Shown one piece after another: positions 6,655 through 8,420 of a DNA stretch of 8,420 nucleotides. The stretch is taken from contig JABGUA010000238.1 of the NCBI GenBank assembly GCA_018646825.1, forward strand, positions 1-8,420. The letters are read 5' to 3'. Numbering within the stretch: the first letter of the stretch is position 1; each line of letters begins with the position of its first letter. Source of the DNA: Piscirickettsiaceae bacterium (GTDB lineage: Bacteria; Pseudomonadota; Gammaproteobacteria; Nitrosococcales; Methylophagaceae). A program made the translations under genes and the position numbers. The notes under the pieces are model-generated. The model was given only the letters and a program-made list of their open reading frames with translations, did not search any database and was not told where the DNA came from.

Positions 6655-6685
6655 CGGGAAAAACAGTAACTTTAGAGTAGTTAAA

Positions 6686-8420
6686 ATGGCACAAGATAAT
6701 ATTCAATCGACGCTACATGAGAACAGGACATTCCCACCCAGCAGTGATTTCATCAAGTCTGCCTCCTTATCCTCTGCCAAATTAGAATCACTTTATGACG
6801 AAGCCCAACAAAATCACACCTTATTTTGGTCACAACAAGCCAAGAAAGAAATAGACTGGTATCAAGACTTCGAGACTGTTATTGACGACAGCAATGCCCC
6901 TTTCTATCGTTGGTTTCCGGATGGCAAACTAAATGTCTCATATAACTGTTTAGATCGTCACCTCGCAGACCGTGGCGATAAAACAGCCATCATTTTTGAA
7001 GGTGAGCCTGGTGATACGCAACACATCAGCTATCGTGAATTACACCAACGTGTTTGTGTATTTTCCAACGCTCTAAAATCACAAGGCATACATAAAGGTG
7101 ATCGCGTCATTATCTATATGCCAATGATTGCAGAAGCAGTGATCGCAATGCAGGCCTGCGCCCGCATTGGCGCAATTCACTCTGTTGTTTTTGGTGGTTT
7201 CTCTGCCGAATCACTTAAAGATCGCATCGAAGATACGCGCGCAAAAATGGTTATCACCGCCGATGGTGGCCATCGCGGCGGCAAAATAATTGAGTTAAAA
7301 GTCACAACTGATGACGCATTAAATAAAGGTTGTCCCTCTGTTGAAACCGTCATCGTCTTCAAACGCACCGGCCATAACATCAACATGAAACCAAGCCGAG
7401 ATATCTGGTGGTCTGAAGCCGAAGCAGGACAAGCAGCTGACTGTGAACCCGAATGGGTCAATGCCGGTCACCCTCTCTTTTTACTTTATACCTCTGGGTC
7501 AACAGGCAAGCCCAAAGGCATTCAACATGGGTCTGGTGGCTATCTACTTAACGGCATCACAACCATGCGTTGGGTCTTTGATATCCAAGACAGCGATGTT
7601 TTTTGGTGTACCGCTGACGTCGGTTGGATCACTGGCCATACTTATGTCGCCTATGGACCTCTTGCAACTGGCGCCACCATACTGATTTATGAAGGTGTAC
7701 CAACTGTCCCAGATGCAGGTCGTTTTTGGGATATTTGCCAACGTCATCAAGCCACCATTTTTTATACCGCGCCAACTGCTATTCGGGCCTTAATGAAAAT
7801 AGGTGATGAATACCCAAACCGCTATGATTTATCTAAGCTCCGCTTACTAGGCACCGTCGGAGAACCCATCAATCCTGAGGCCTGGATGTGGTATCACACG
7901 GTTATTGGTCAACAACGCTGTCCTATCGTTGACACCTGGTGGCAGACGGAAACTGGGGCACACATGATAGCGCCGGTTCCGGCAACCACCATCACCAAAC
8001 CAGGCTCTTGTACCCGTGCCTTACCGGGTATTGATGCTGCCATTGTTAACCAACAAGGACAAGAGATTACTGAGGCAGACGAAGGTGGTTACCTCGTTAT
8101 ACGCAAACCATGGCCATCAATGATTCAGACCGTTTGGGGCGATGACCAACGCTACAAAGACACCTACTGGCCTTACTTTGATGGACAATATTATCTTGCC
8201 GGCGATAGTGCACGTCGCGATCAAGACGGATACTTCTGGATTATGGGCCGAATTGATGACGTTCTAAACGTCTCAGGACACCGTTTAGGCACCATGGAGA
8301 TTGAATCAGCTCTTGTCGCACACAAAAACGTAGCTGAGGCTGCTGTGGTCGGTCAACCCCATGATATTAAGGGTGAATCGATCTTCGCTTACGTTGTCTT
8401 GAAAGGAGATCGGCCAGCAG
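6686..8420 (+). CDS. acs: Acetyl-CoA synthetase (AMP-forming), 3' end cut by window
   Basis: Activates acetate with ATP to acetyl-AMP and then acetyl-CoA in the cytoplasm. The frame is open from the ATG at 6686 to the window end: 578 residues of an expected 650 or so. The N-terminus (NIQSTLHENRTFPPSSDF) is typical of the family, and WFPDGKLNVSYNCLDRHL lies at 76-93. The ATP-binding loop is YTSGSTGKPKG (268-278). The acyl pocket has GWITGHTY (Ile315, Thr316), GTVGEPINPEAW (Val391) and DTWWQTETG with Trp419, the bulky Trp that restricts the pocket to acetate in Salmonella Acs (Trp414). Ile315 stands where Salmonella has Val310, a mild change. The hinge and CoA region GRIDDVLNVSGHRLG is at 521-535. 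The catalytic, acetylation-controlled lysine near residue 614 falls outside. AGAG at 6674-6677 is a weak ribosome-binding site eight bases upstream. Confidence 0.95.
   Translation, partial: MAQDNIQSTLHENRTFPPSSDFIKSASLSSAKLESLYDEAQQNHTLFWSQQAKKEIDWYQDFETVIDDSNAPFYRWFPDGKLNVSYNCLDRHLADRGDKTAIIFEGEPGDTQHISYRELHQRVCVFSNALKSQGIHKGDRVIIYMPMIAEAVIAMQACARIGAIHSVVFGGFSAESLKDRIEDTRAKMVITADGGHRGGKIIELKVTTDDALNKGCPSVETVIVFKRTGHNINMKPSRDIWWSEAEAGQAADCEPEWVNAGHPLFLLYTSGSTGKPKGIQHGSGGYLLNGITTMRWVFDIQDSDVFWCTADVGWITGHTYVAYGPLATGATILIYEGVPTVPDAGRFWDICQRHQATIFYTAPTAIRALMKIGDEYPNRYDLSKLRLLGTVGEPINPEAWMWYHTVIGQQRCPIVDTWWQTETGAHMIAPVPATTITKPGSCTRALPGIDAAIVNQQGQEITEADEGGYLVIRKPWPSMIQTVWGDDQRYKDTYWPYFDGQYYLAGDSARRDQDGYFWIMGRIDDVLNVSGHRLGTMEIESALVAHKNVAEAAVVGQPHDIKGESIFAYVVLKGDRPA

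Larger units (their letters stand above)
6501..6685. other. Intergenic region between dksA and acs
   Basis: These 185 bases hold the dksA terminator, the candidate acs promoter and the acs leader. A weak imperfect hairpin at 6520-6544 (TTGG/CCAA and TTGA/TCAA arms) comes before the terminator but lacks a T-run. No short reading frame with a convincing start site or RNA gene signature was seen. Confidence 0.6.

Noticed and set aside
7177..7750. Open frames on both strands within the acs region (7177-7461 minus, 7443-7685 plus, 7544-7750 minus)
   Set aside because: All are alternative frames of the continuous acetyl-CoA synthetase reading frame, whose motifs are unambiguous.
1..8420. A novel mobile, defence or CRISPR-like system
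   Set aside because: All seven genes belong to known metabolic or regulatory families, the intergenic regions are short, and no direct repeats, transposase, integrase or repeat-spacer pattern was seen.

Overview
The window carries seven protein-coding genes, two of them cut by the window ends, packed with little spacing. It is a chromosomal housekeeping region. I see no insertion sequence, CRISPR array, tRNA, rRNA, phage or defence gene, and no stretch above 300 bases without a gene. A gammaproteobacterium of moderate-to-low GC is suggested by a DksA nearly identical in its core to the E. coli protein, a CysZ-family membrane protein, a monomeric isocitrate dehydrogenase and AT-leaning codon use. 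The mix of a ribulokinase-like FGGY kinase, a CbbY-type phosphatase and monomeric IDH would fit a methylotroph (Methylophaga-like) or a sulfur-oxidising autotroph (Thiomicrospira-like). That placement is inference only.

Layout. 1-1762, plus strand: the C-terminal 340 residues of an FGGY carbohydrate kinase of the D-ribulokinase/xylulokinase-like type, then cysZ only 5 bases later. 1752-5966, minus strand: a same-strand run cbbY, PLP-dependent aminotransferase, isocitrate dehydrogenase. The first two overlap by 14 bases and the third follows after 46 bases without a terminator. The idh and cysZ genes converge and their 3' ends overlap by 11 bases. 5967-6077: a divergent intergenic region whose plus-strand promoter looks like a stringently controlled rRNA-type promoter for dksA. 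6078-6580: dksA and a strong intrinsic terminator. 6581-6685: a probable promoter and leader for an acetyl-CoA synthetase gene, which runs off the right end with 578 residues visible.

How the genes may work together. Two products act on pentose phosphates: the kinase would return free ribulose (or a related ketopentose) to the phosphate pool, and CbbY would remove xylulose-1,5-bisphosphate-like by-products. IDH supplies 2-oxoglutarate, the partner of glutamate in most class I transaminations, which may be why it sits next to an aminotransferase. Acs activates acetate to acetyl-CoA. DksA is the global RNA polymerase cofactor of the stringent response.

The most notable observation is in the isocitrate dehydrogenase. 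It keeps the catalytic and isocitrate-binding residues of the monomeric NADP enzymes, but all three residues that hold the 2'-phosphate of NADP in the Azotobacter vinelandii and Corynebacterium enzymes are replaced (His to Leu590, Arg to Cys601, Arg to Gly650). This predicts an NAD-dependent monomeric IDH that homology-based annotation would mislabel as NADP-dependent.
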